Shown: piece after piece, positions 25,501-34,215 of the stretch
How the letters are laid out: the number at the start of each line of letters is the position of its first letter
How positions within the stretch are numbered: the first letter of the stretch is position 1
From: a bacterium
GTDB taxonomy: Bacteria > Electryoneota > RPQS01
Length of the DNA: 64,000 nt
Assembly: GCA_016702305.1 (NCBI GenBank)
Contig: JADJEH010000001.1
Location: forward strand, 124,001-188,000
Reading direction: 5' to 3'
The notes under the pieces: model-generated
The model's database searches: none
What the model saw: the letters and a program-made list of their open reading frames with translations, nothing else
What the model was told of the DNA's origin: nothing
Translations under genes and position numbers: made by a program

Positions 25501-27045
25501 CTAATCCATGTTCAAAACCTGGTGCCCGCAGCCTTCACACACCCACTCGCCGGATTCATCCACCAGCTTGTACTGCGGTTCGTATTTCTTGCCGTGCTTG
25601 CTGATGTGATCCACCGCCTCCAGTAACACCTCAAACTCCTCCTCGCTCACCGTCGGAGACAGACTGATCCGCACCCAACCCGGCTTCTCGCCAATGTGTC
25701 CATGATCTAACCGCTCGCGGATTTCCGCCGAATGCGTCTGCTCAATGTGCAAGAGCAGGTGACCATACGGTCCCGCGCACATGCAGCCGCCGCGCACCTG
25801 AATTCCGAACAGATCATTGAACAGCGCCGCCGCTAAATTGTGGTGCAGGTCCTTGAAGATCACGCTGAATACTCCCAGCCGCTTCGCTTCCGTCAGGCCA
25901 AGAATCAGAATCTTGTCGTTGCGAATCCACTCCTTCAGCGCGCGCTGCATGTAGTCATGCTCAATCCGCGCAATGCGCTCTGTGCCAATCGCCGCCTTGA
26001 GATCGAAGGCCAGTCCGGCTTGAATACTCTGCACAATCGGCGGCGTGCCGCCCGTCTCGCGGTGCGCAATTGAGGACAGATAGCGGTGATCCCACGGCGA
26101 AGTATAAAGCACCGTCCCGCCGCCCGGCTCCGCCGGAACACGGTTCGTGAACAGATGCTTGTTCGCCACCAAAATCCCCGGCGTGCGCGGGCCGCCCAGA
26201 AATTTGTGCACCGACAAAAACACCGCGTCGAAATAGCCCTGCGGATCGTGCTCCGGATGCATGTCAATCTCCACGTACGGCCCCGCTGCCGCGTAATCGA
26301 AAAAGGCGTACGCGCCGTGCTCATGCAGCACCCGCGCCAATGCGTGGCAGTCGTTTAGAATTCCGGTCACGTTCGACGCCGCGCTGAACGTCCCGAATTT
26401 CAATTTCCTATTCTTGTACGGCTGCATCTTCTCGGCCAGGTCATTCGGACAAATGCAGCCGCGCTCGTTTAGCTCAACGTAGACCGTCTCGGCAATCGTC
26501 TCGCGCCAGCAAATATCGTTCGAGTGATGCTCCATCAGCGAACGAAAAACGACGGGCCGCTCGCTCGCCGGAATGTGATCGCGCAGACAATATTTCTCGT
26601 CCAACTGATCCGGCAAGCGCAGACCCAAAACGTTGATCAACCGGTTGATCGTCCCCGTCGAACCCGAGCCCACCGGAATCACCACGTCGTCCTCATTGGC
26701 CCGCATGTAGCGCGCGATGCGGCGAAACGCGTTCTCAAACAGATGCGTCATGTGCCGCCCGGTGAACGAGCTCTCCGTGTGCGTATTCGCCATATACGGC
26801 AGCACGCGCTCGGCAATCTCCTCTTCAACGTCGCGATGAAATCGGCCCGAAGCGATGAAGTCGAAATAGCGCAGCGGCTTCGTGCCGTACGGCGTCTCCA
26901 TCGCAACGCCCGTGCCGATCACACCGGCCCGGAGACGCTCGAGAAATCGGCGTTCGTCGGCCTCGTCACGCGTCTGGACCGGACCGCGCGGTGCGGCCTG
27001 AGTACAGTCACACAGTCGTTGCGAAAAAGGAGCGGGGGTCGTCAT
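25501..27045 (-). CDS. Class V aminotransferase (cysteine desulfurase/selenocysteine lyase-like) with a C-terminal cysteine pair
   Basis: 514 residues. The PLP fold is shown by VGSGSTGTINRLINVLGLR, FGTFSAASNVTGILNDCHAL, AYAFFDYAAAGPYVEIDM and FLSVHKFLGGPRTPGILVAN, the last holding the cofactor lysine. RGGCMCAGPYGHLLL near residue 430 resembles the cysteine loop of desulfurases. A short C-terminal addition, WVCEGCGHQVLNMD, looks like half of a zinc ribbon. Members of this family take sulfur or amino groups from small amino acids; the substrate here is uncertain. ATG 27045 with upstream AGAGGAC is chosen; the frame continues upstream to 27150 but overlaps the M14 gene. The M14 stop at 27057 lies 11 bases before the start, so the two genes form an operon. 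Confidence 0.82.
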   Translation of the reverse strand: MTTPAPFSQRLCDCTQAAPRGPVQTRDEADERRFLERLRAGVIGTGVAMETPYGTKPLRYFDFIASGRFHRDVEEEIAERVLPYMANTHTESSFTGRHMTHLFENAFRRIARYMRANEDDVVIPVGSGSTGTINRLINVLGLRLPDQLDEKYCLRDHIPASERPVVFRSLMEHHSNDICWRETIAETVYVELNERGCICPNDLAEKMQPYKNRKLKFGTFSAASNVTGILNDCHALARVLHEHGAYAFFDYAAAGPYVEIDMHPEHDPQGYFDAVFLSVHKFLGGPRTPGILVANKHLFTNRVPAEPGGGTVLYTSPWDHRYLSSIAHRETGGTPPIVQSIQAGLAFDLKAAIGTERIARIEHDYMQRALKEWIRNDKILILGLTEAKRLGVFSVIFKDLHHNLAAALFNDLFGIQVRGGCMCAGPYGHLLLHIEQTHSAEIRERLDHGHIGEKPGWVRISLSPTVSEEEFEVLLEAVDHISKHGKKYEPQYKLVDESGEWVCEGCGHQVLNMD

Positions 27046-27056
27046 CCGAGGGTCCT

Positions 27057-28841
27057 CTATAGCTGAATACCACACGCCTGTACGGCGCGGCGAAACGAAT
27101 CTTTGTCCACAATCCGGCCAATCGGGTAGCGGTTGGTGCGATCGTCCCAATAGACCGACTGCTTGTACCAGTAGTTCAGACGATCGTCGGGCGACCGCGC
27201 GAAGGCCGTGTCGCTCGCGAGCTTCCGCTGAAAGTCTTCCATGAGTTCAGGCCGCGCGCGCACCATGCTCTGCGCCAACGTGTCGAGAATATCCGCGTCG
27301 CCGCCTTCTTTTTGCTCAAAAATCGAAGGCAAAAATCCCCACTGCACAAAACTGTCCGGACCATCCGGTTCCAGCAGATTGAGCACGCGCAGCGCTTTGC
27401 GGTGATTCAGCGGAATGAGCACCGAGCCTTGTGGCAGGCGCCATTGCTGACGCTCCGTTTTGGCGATGTGTGCAGTCGTGCGAAAATGGCTCTCGTAGGG
27501 CGTCGCGGCAAAGGTTACGCTGTCGAATAGATACGTTTCGACGGTGATGGTCACGGCAGTGTCGAGTTCCAAGGCCGGGAGTCCGTGGGCCTGAATGACG
27601 TCGCGCACTTTGATCCACCACGGCCGGGGAATCACATAGCCCAGCGGCGGCACGGCGGAATGCGTGACCCGCGCCTGTTCATAGAGCGGTATCTGCCGCG
27701 TCCACGGTTCAGAGCTCCACGTCAAAATTGAATCGCCGGCAAACTCCGACCAGCGCTTGTGTTCTTGTCGGCCCTTGAATCCGACCATCACGCTGTCGCC
27801 GGTCAATTCCAGGTCGAGCGGCCACGCGGATTGCGCGGCCCGCAGCGAGTCGGCGAGCGATTCGGCCTGCCGATCCGCCGTGCGGGCCATGTCGAGCAGC
27901 ACTTGCGGCCGCGCGGCGAACAGCGCGAGCGTCTCTTCGAAGAACACCCGCGTCGCTTCGACGCGCTCGGGAAACGGCTTGCGGCTGTGAGTCTCAATCA
28001 ACAGGAACGGCCGTCCGAGCACGCCGCCGAAACCCGTCGAAAAACGCGGCTCCCAGACCGGCCGCACCCAACCCGAAGCGGCGTCCGGGCCCTCCTGAAA
28101 AAGGGCGTAAGGCGCGAAGTCGTAGCCGCGCTTGGCCATGCGCTTTTGAATGGACGGCAGATACACATCGCGTGAATAGCCGCGTACCGCCGGAAGTTCA
28201 TTAGCCGCGGTATTCAAACCCCACGAGATGACATAGTCGTACTCCGCACCGTCGGTCACGTGAATGTCGAGCAGAAACGCCGGATCGAGTTCGTCAATCA
28301 AAGCGATCATGGCGCGCATTTCAGGTGTATCGGCCTTCAACCAATCACGGTTGAGATCCTGATACCAAAGCGTCGTGCGGCGGCCCTGTGTGTGCGGGCC
28401 GATCTGGTTGATGCGGTGAAACTCGCCGCGCAACTCATGCCCGTCCACGTTGAAGATCGGCACGAAGGCAATGCGCAGTTTGTCCCGCACGTCGCGATAT
28501 TGATCCGTCTGCACGAGTTCCCGCAGGTAGATCAGGCCAGCATCTTTGCCGTCAATTTCTCCCGGATGGATCCCAGCAAGCACAAAGATCAACGGTTTGG
28601 CCGGGTCAGCGCCGCCGCCCACGAGTACGGGCATGTCGAGCCCACCGGCACTAACGCCGAAGGAGCGATAGTCCAACCAGTCGCTCGTCGCGGCGAGTCG
28701 CCGACAAAACGCGACGGTCTCGCCGTAGTCCGAAGTCTCCCGGCCATGAGACCGTTCAAACAGCGTTTGCCAGTCCGCGGGAACATCCCGCGCGGCTAAG
28801 GGTGCGGCGAACGCCAGCACGAGCAATAGGAAATAGTGCAT
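27057..28841 (-). CDS. Secreted M14 family zinc carboxypeptidase
   Basis: 594 residues with a signal peptide (MHYFLLLVLAFAAPLAARD). The M14 zinc site is complete: H92 and E95 in AGIHPGEIDG, and H194 in LDIHVTDGAE; NVDGHE and DLNRDW are the usual substrate-binding blocks, and FLLIETHSRKPF carries a plausible catalytic glutamate. The C-terminal 270 residues are beta-rich and have no obvious domain name. The protein probably trims peptides in the periplasm or outside the cell. First gene of a two-gene unit with the class V aminotransferase, which suggests use of the released amino acids, though this is only inferred from adjacency. Confidence 0.87.
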   Translation of the reverse strand: MHYFLLLVLAFAAPLAARDVPADWQTLFERSHGRETSDYGETVAFCRRLAATSDWLDYRSFGVSAGGLDMPVLVGGGADPAKPLIFVLAGIHPGEIDGKDAGLIYLRELVQTDQYRDVRDKLRIAFVPIFNVDGHELRGEFHRINQIGPHTQGRRTTLWYQDLNRDWLKADTPEMRAMIALIDELDPAFLLDIHVTDGAEYDYVISWGLNTAANELPAVRGYSRDVYLPSIQKRMAKRGYDFAPYALFQEGPDAASGWVRPVWEPRFSTGFGGVLGRPFLLIETHSRKPFPERVEATRVFFEETLALFAARPQVLLDMARTADRQAESLADSLRAAQSAWPLDLELTGDSVMVGFKGRQEHKRWSEFAGDSILTWSSEPWTRQIPLYEQARVTHSAVPPLGYVIPRPWWIKVRDVIQAHGLPALELDTAVTITVETYLFDSVTFAATPYESHFRTTAHIAKTERQQWRLPQGSVLIPLNHRKALRVLNLLEPDGPDSFVQWGFLPSIFEQKEGGDADILDTLAQSMVRARPELMEDFQRKLASDTAFARSPDDRLNYWYKQSVYWDDRTNRYPIGRIVDKDSFRRAVQACGIQL

Positions 28842-28920
28842 CCTTAAAGATAGTCATTCCGACTGCGAGCGGCAAGGCCGAACCGGGCCGCATCGCGGTC
28901 GGAGGACCTGTCCACCATGC

Positions 28921-28950
28921 AACAGGCCGCCCCTTTCGGGACGGCCTGTT
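28921..28950 (-). terminator. Hairpin terminator after the three-module beta-helix gene
   Basis: AACAGGCCG/CGGCCTGTT stem with extra CCC/GGG pairing in the loop, between two minus-strand genes; the T-tract is weak (CGCTTTG on the plus side). Confidence 0.6.
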
Positions 28951-28973
28951 CGCTTTGAACTTATGGGCGAGCA

Positions 28974-31900
28974 CTACTCAGCGCAGACATCGAAGTAGTA
29001 GAGTGAGGCCGGCATATCGGTGATCTCCATGATCCACTGGGTTTGCTGGGTGGAGCCGAGGTCAAGAGGCGTATTGTGCAGTTCGTCCAATGTCGCTCCT
29101 CCGCGAATGCGATAACCGTTAGCTCCCGACACCGGCTGCCAGACGAGGGTCGCCGTGGTGCCGTCCACCAGCAGGGTAAGCCCGGTCGGAGCGGCAAGCT
29201 GCGCCTGATAGAGGTATTCATCCGCGCCGATGCAGGGCGGCGATGTGCGTGCATCGCCGTCAATGTCGGCTGGCGATTCCGACAGCAAGACGCCGGTCTG
29301 ATAGAGAGTCGGATCCGTGGCCTGTATGTGAAGATCCGTGGCCGAGCGATAGAGCGGATGAGCGCTGAGACTCTGCGCATCCTGTCCGGTCGCTTGCCAG
29401 GCCGCCAGTGTGGCGTAATGACTCGTGCCGAGCCCCGCGACGTGGAAGTTGGCCGAGTTACCCCACAGGCAATTATAATCCGAGAGCACTTCGGCACCGG
29501 CCTCAATATCCAACCCGTGTGCCATCACGTCGTTTTCGTAGCAGAGCACGCAGTTGTTGTATAGCTCATGCTGCGTGCCGGTCGAGACGAAGATACCGGC
29601 GGTTTCGTTGTCCGCCGGTGTGTCGTCCAAACGAATGCTGTTGTGCGCGACCAGATGCGTACCGCTGGAAAGGTAGATCGCGCGGGAACGCAGCGTCGTT
29701 AACGCGCCAAAACCGTAGATGAAGTTGTTGACGATTTCCACGGACGCGCCGACGCCGGGCGCAGAATAGACTCCGGCGGCGCGGTTGGTGCGGGGACCGC
29801 TGCTGTCGAGAAAACCGTGCAGGCGATTGCGCTCGATGCGGACGGAGCCTTGCGCACCGAGTTGGAGTACATAGACGCCGTAGCAGGCACCTGCCGGGCC
29901 CGTGCTGGAACCGGGTTGGACATCGTTGTCTGTGACGAGCGCCTGACGCTGGTGGTCCACCCAGATGCCGAAATAGGTATCGCTGACGGTGTTGCGGGAA
30001 ACGGAGTTCTGTTCGGCAATTGTGCTGTCCGTGCCGGTCAGTCCGATGCCCACGTAGCTCGCGCTGACGGTGCAGCTATCCACCCGATTGCCGTGACATG
30101 TTGAGCCGGAAATGACGATACCCGACGTGTTCAAATCCGCAGAACCGTGGCCGATCACGCGGCAGCCGATGATATTGTTGTGGCAGGATTCAGCATTTAA
30201 GGCGACGCCGACAGCGGTGCCCAAGCCCGCAATAATTTCAAGATTGCGCAGCGTAACGTAATTGGCAGCGGTTAGCGCTACCACGGACGGCGCGTTCACC
30301 GCGGATATGGTCACGGGCTGATTGGTGAGCGGTTCGATGACCAAGCCAGTTGTGCTGTCCAGTCCGGGCACGCCCGAGATTTCGAGCGGGTCGGAGTAAA
30401 ACGGATCCGCGAGCGAGACGCGGAGCGGTCCGGACAGGCCTCGCCAGCGCAGATGGTTGGACAGGTCGGTCAAGCTGAACAGATCACCACCGGCGAAACC
30501 GACGACCACACTGTCAGCCAACGGTGTTCCGGCAATGACGACCGTTTGCGATAGTGTATTGTTCTGTGCCACGACGTCGCCCGCGGCGAACACTTCGACA
30601 CGCAGCGTTCCGAAGGCCAAATCCACCGGAGGAGTCGGCCATTGCCATATCAAATCGGTGACCGCTCCGCCGGCGAGATTGAGCGTCTGCGAATCGCCAG
30701 GTACTTCGTTGTAGTAGAGCACCACCTGAGCGCCCGCCACATCCACAAGACCGACGTTGCACACGGTGCTTTGCAGAGTCTGCAGATCGTTCGCGGGAAG
30801 CGGCATGGCGGAAATCTCAATAGACTCGATGGCTAAATCGAGCACGGCGGCCGTGAAGTTGTATTCATCGGCGCCGATGTCCGGCTCGGTGGCGCGCGTC
30901 TCAGCATCGAAGTCGGTCGCAACATAGGAGAGCGCGGCACCGCGATTCGACGGTCCAAAGGCATCGGGCCTAATGTGCAGATCGTGAGCGGCAATGAATC
31001 CGGCGGGGGCGGCCACGCTTTGGCTATCCAGCCCAGTGGCGCTGATCCACGAGTTCAACGTCTGGTAGTCTTCATCGAGTGCGCGATGCGCGAAGCGAAA
31101 CTGCGGATTGGTTCCCGGGGAGTCGAACAGATTGTGATTGGCGGCAAGACTTCCGCTTGTCCACGTGATGAAGCGCGCTTGCGCCAGCGGGTCGCTGATC
31201 TGCACGCAGTTGTTGGCAAACATGACATTGGATTGCTGTCCGTTGACCGAAAGGGTGGTGACGCTGCCGGACGATGTGGAGCCGATGCTGATGCTATTAT
31301 GTGCAATCAGGGCGGTGCCGCTCGTGACAGAGAGCGCGGTCAATTCGCCGGTCAACGCCGCGTCGGGATTGCCGAGCCAGTTGTTCACGGCGAGCATTGT
31401 GCCGCTCGCGGCTTCACAACTGATCATGGACATGGTCCCCTGCGAGTGCGCGTCTAACAGCCGATTGGCGAGCACGTGGACCGTATCGCCGGCTTGCAGC
31501 GCGCCGATGCGGATCCCGTAATTCGGCGACGGTGCGCCGGGATAGCCGGGCTCAATTTGGCACTGCTCAATACGCAGATCGCGCTGCCATTGGGCCAACA
31601 CCGCCGTGCGTGTGGTGGCGATGGTGCAGCCCCGAACAACGTTGCCGGAATCGGCGGCCGTACTCGCTCCTTCCAAACGCAATCCGTGGTAGGCCGAGCT
31701 CAGGTCGAGCTGTTCGAAGAGGTTGCGGGAGCAACCGCTTGACGCGTGAATCGCGGCGGTGGCCGTTTGCGCGACCGAGGAGCCGGTGATGCGGCAACCG
31801 CGCAGGATATTGTCGCTGCTATTGGCAAGCCACACGGTCTCGGCGGAATTGGAGTTGCTCTGAACGACCAGATTCTCCAACGTGACGAACGAGACATCGG

Positions 31901-33854
31901 CAAGATGCACGGCGTGGATTTCGGCGGGCGGCGCGATCACGACCAGGCCATCGGCGAAGGGATCGGGGCGAATCGTCAGCGTGTTTTGCGCGGATAGTCC
32001 GGGGATTGCGCTGAGCATGAGCGGTTCAGCGTACAGCCCCGTGGCGAGTTCAAGCACGACTGCGCCGCCGAGACCGCGAGCGCTGAGATCGGCGCCGACG
32101 GCGGCCAGCGTAGAATAGTCGCCCCCGTTACCGACACGATAGACGCCGATCAGCGGCTGCCCCGTGATGGTCAAAGTGAAATCGCTGTAGTTATCGAGCG
32201 GATGCGCGTCCGCGGGAAGACCGGTCTCAAAACGCAAGGGGGCTTGCGCCCGGGCTGCGGCTGTACTCCAGACGACCAAAACGGTGTCGGCCTGCGACGG
32301 CGGCAGCGTGACTAACACTTCGGCGCGAACGGTGTCGTCGTAGGAAAGTCTCAGCGGGAGATCCAGCAGCGGGAAGGCACCGCGATTTTGCACGACAACT
32401 TCGGCACGCAGGAGGGTTCGTTCGGGAACGGCGGGCAGGAGGCCGTGAACGCTTAAGATGGCGGCATCGTAAGGCGGCGCGGCGAAGCTGTATTCATCGG
32501 CGCCAATGTCGGGCGGCTGGAAACGCGACGACTGATCAAAATCGAACGGCGTATCCAAGACGACGGCACCACGCTGGTGGGGCCATTCAGACGTGCTCTG
32601 GAGATGGAGATCGGTTGCAGAAACAAACAGCGGATCGCCGGTGACGCTCTTCGTGTCTTGGCCGGTGCCGCTTTGCCATTGGGCCAACGTGCCGTAGGCC
32701 GAGCCCGACCAGCCTAAGACATAAGACGCACCGGTGCCGTGGTACAGGTTGTGATCGGATTCGAGCGGTGCGGCCGGAGTGAGGACGAAGAGATTGTAGG
32801 AGGGCCGTGTGCCTTCAAGGTTCGCCAGAATATTGTTCAGGAGTGTCAGGCGCGATTCGGGCGAAGTCAGGCCGTTGTAGACGGTATAGGCCGTTCCGGT
32901 GGCGGCGACATCGTTGACGCGGGCGCTGTTGTTCACGATGCGGTTGAGGCCGCCGGAAAAATAAAAAGCCCGGACCTGTGAGGATCCGGTGTTTTGAAAA
33001 TCGTAGATGAAATTATTGGCGGCGAAAAGGCGCGCGGTGGCGACGAGGGGATTATGACGTAGGGCGACCGCGTAGCCGCTGCCTGTGCGAATTTGGTGTA
33101 AGCGGTTGCCTACAACGAAGACGCTGTCGTCCGGATTTTGCGTGCCGATCAGAACGGCCGTTGCGCCGCTGCCCGAGCTTGAGTTCGGACGGATGTCACA
33201 GAAGGCGATGCGGCAATCGGTCTGGTAGGAGATATTGACGCCGCGTTGAACGCTGTCCACCAGGGTGTTGATCACGGTGGCGCCGACCGCCGAGGCGGTC
33301 AGGCCGTTAAGATAGACTCCATCACCGCCGCGCCGAATCTGGCAATTGTCTACGGTAATACCGCGCAGATCCGGTCCGATCAATTCGACGATGCGGCCTG
33401 TGCCACTGCCGTACAGCGTGCAGCTTGAGAGCTTGAGGTTATTTGTGGAGTCGGCGACGCGCAGGGCCGGCTGGGTAGCAGCGGGGGCGAGGATCGTCAG
33501 GCCAGAAACCGCAACGTTGTGCGGTCCCGCGACCAGCAGGGTCGGCGCGGTGGTATCCAGCGAAAGCAGCGTGACGACGGCGGATTCTTGTGCGGTGATC
33601 GAAAGCTGGTACTGTGCGGTGCCGGGGATTGGGGGAATGACGAACGGTCCGGTCTGGATTCCGGAGGTTATCTCGAGCAGGACCTCGCCGGATATGCCGC
33701 AGAGGGCAAGGCTGTCGAAGGCCTGCGCCAACGTGACGAAATCACCGTTTGGCCCGACCACAAAGCTACCGCTCCACTCCGCTCGACTGACGAACGGGGT
33801 GAACCCAATTCCGGCCAAGAGTAATCCAACACAAAAACGTAACAGTCTGTTCAT
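28974..33854 (-). CDS. Large secreted protein with three tandem beta-helix modules and a terminal FN3-like domain
   Basis: 1626 residues from ATG 33854 (signal peptide MNRLLRFCVGLLLAGIGF). The protein is three copies of one architecture: an opening block (VVGPNGDFVTLAQAFDSL; VGNGGDYSTLAAVGADLS; GFAGGDLFSLTDLSNHLR), a right-handed beta-helix with many 'NxLxxCxI' turns, then a closing DIGADEYSF/DIGADEYNF/CIGADEYLY and, after the first two, a CARDB-like adhesion module (AAILSVHGLLPAVPERTLLR; LAIESIEISAMPLPANDLQT). The end is a fibronectin-type domain (PTGLTLLVDGTTATLVWQPV). No T9SS sorting tail is present, unlike other large proteins here. Probably an exported surface or polysaccharide-binding protein; no catalytic residues were identified. 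The frame extends to 33953, but that part lacks signal-peptide character. Confidence 0.82.
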   Translation of the reverse strand: MNRLLRFCVGLLLAGIGFTPFVSRAEWSGSFVVGPNGDFVTLAQAFDSLALCGISGEVLLEITSGIQTGPFVIPPIPGTAQYQLSITAQESAVVTLLSLDTTAPTLLVAGPHNVAVSGLTILAPAATQPALRVADSTNNLKLSSCTLYGSGTGRIVELIGPDLRGITVDNCQIRRGGDGVYLNGLTASAVGATVINTLVDSVQRGVNISYQTDCRIAFCDIRPNSSSGSGATAVLIGTQNPDDSVFVVGNRLHQIRTGSGYAVALRHNPLVATARLFAANNFIYDFQNTGSSQVRAFYFSGGLNRIVNNSARVNDVAATGTAYTVYNGLTSPESRLTLLNNILANLEGTRPSYNLFVLTPAAPLESDHNLYHGTGASYVLGWSGSAYGTLAQWQSGTGQDTKSVTGDPLFVSATDLHLQSTSEWPHQRGAVVLDTPFDFDQSSRFQPPDIGADEYSFAAPPYDAAILSVHGLLPAVPERTLLRAEVVVQNRGAFPLLDLPLRLSYDDTVRAEVLVTLPPSQADTVLVVWSTAAARAQAPLRFETGLPADAHPLDNYSDFTLTITGQPLIGVYRVGNGGDYSTLAAVGADLSARGLGGAVVLELATGLYAEPLMLSAIPGLSAQNTLTIRPDPFADGLVVIAPPAEIHAVHLADVSFVTLENLVVQSNSNSAETVWLANSSDNILRGCRITGSSVAQTATAAIHASSGCSRNLFEQLDLSSAYHGLRLEGASTAADSGNVVRGCTIATTRTAVLAQWQRDLRIEQCQIEPGYPGAPSPNYGIRIGALQAGDTVHVLANRLLDAHSQGTMSMISCEAASGTMLAVNNWLGNPDAALTGELTALSVTSGTALIAHNSISIGSTSSGSVTTLSVNGQQSNVMFANNCVQISDPLAQARFITWTSGSLAANHNLFDSPGTNPQFRFAHRALDEDYQTLNSWISATGLDSQSVAAPAGFIAAHDLHIRPDAFGPSNRGAALSYVATDFDAETRATEPDIGADEYNFTAAVLDLAIESIEISAMPLPANDLQTLQSTVCNVGLVDVAGAQVVLYYNEVPGDSQTLNLAGGAVTDLIWQWPTPPVDLAFGTLRVEVFAAGDVVAQNNTLSQTVVIAGTPLADSVVVGFAGGDLFSLTDLSNHLRWRGLSGPLRVSLADPFYSDPLEISGVPGLDSTTGLVIEPLTNQPVTISAVNAPSVVALTAANYVTLRNLEIIAGLGTAVGVALNAESCHNNIIGCRVIGHGSADLNTSGIVISGSTCHGNRVDSCTVSASYVGIGLTGTDSTIAEQNSVSRNTVSDTYFGIWVDHQRQALVTDNDVQPGSSTGPAGACYGVYVLQLGAQGSVRIERNRLHGFLDSSGPRTNRAAGVYSAPGVGASVEIVNNFIYGFGALTTLRSRAIYLSSGTHLVAHNSIRLDDTPADNETAGIFVSTGTQHELYNNCVLCYENDVMAHGLDIEAGAEVLSDYNCLWGNSANFHVAGLGTSHYATLAAWQATGQDAQSLSAHPLYRSATDLHIQATDPTLYQTGVLLSESPADIDGDARTSPPCIGADEYLYQAQLAAPTGLTLLVDGTTATLVWQPVSGANGYRIRGGATLDELHNTPLDLGSTQQTQWIMEITDMPASLYYFDVCAE

Positions 33855-33903
33855 GCGATTCCGCGGGTGACCATCGTTCACTGCGAATCTTATTGCGCAG
33901 TCT

Positions 33904-33932
33904 AAGGTACAACATCCGCTGTGCAGAGACAA
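33904..33932 (-). promoter_or_regulatory. Possible promoter of the three-module beta-helix gene
   Basis: Minus strand TTGTCT (33932-33927), 17 bases, TACCTT (33909-33904); -10 match is weak. Confidence 0.35.
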
Positions 33933-34215
33933 GGTTTGGCGCACATTCTTCACAAATCGTAGATGGGTCTTGAACTTTGTGACAATGTCGCCTGACCCTG
34001 AGAATGGGTGGCAAAAAGAGTTGAGAAAATGCCGAAAAATGCGTATTTTGGGCTGTTAGTTCATAATACTCATAACTTACGATTTGTTGCCTCCCATCAG
34101 AGGTAAACTGACCGGCAGTCGGGCAGTTTGGAGCCTGCACAAGGCCAGGAGGCGGCGCTGGGCAGATGAGGATGACGTTAGGATTTCACAGGCCGATTAA
34201 GAAAGGGTTTGTTTG
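33933..34215. other. Divergent intergenic region, AT-rich
   Basis: No gene seen between the divergent starts at 33854 and 34216. The part 34000-34090 is AT-rich (AAAAAGAGTTGAGAAAATG, TTCATAATACTCATAAC). It marks the point where prevailing gene direction changes from minus to plus. Only a weak DnaA-box-like TTCTTCACA was seen nearby. Confidence 0.4.
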
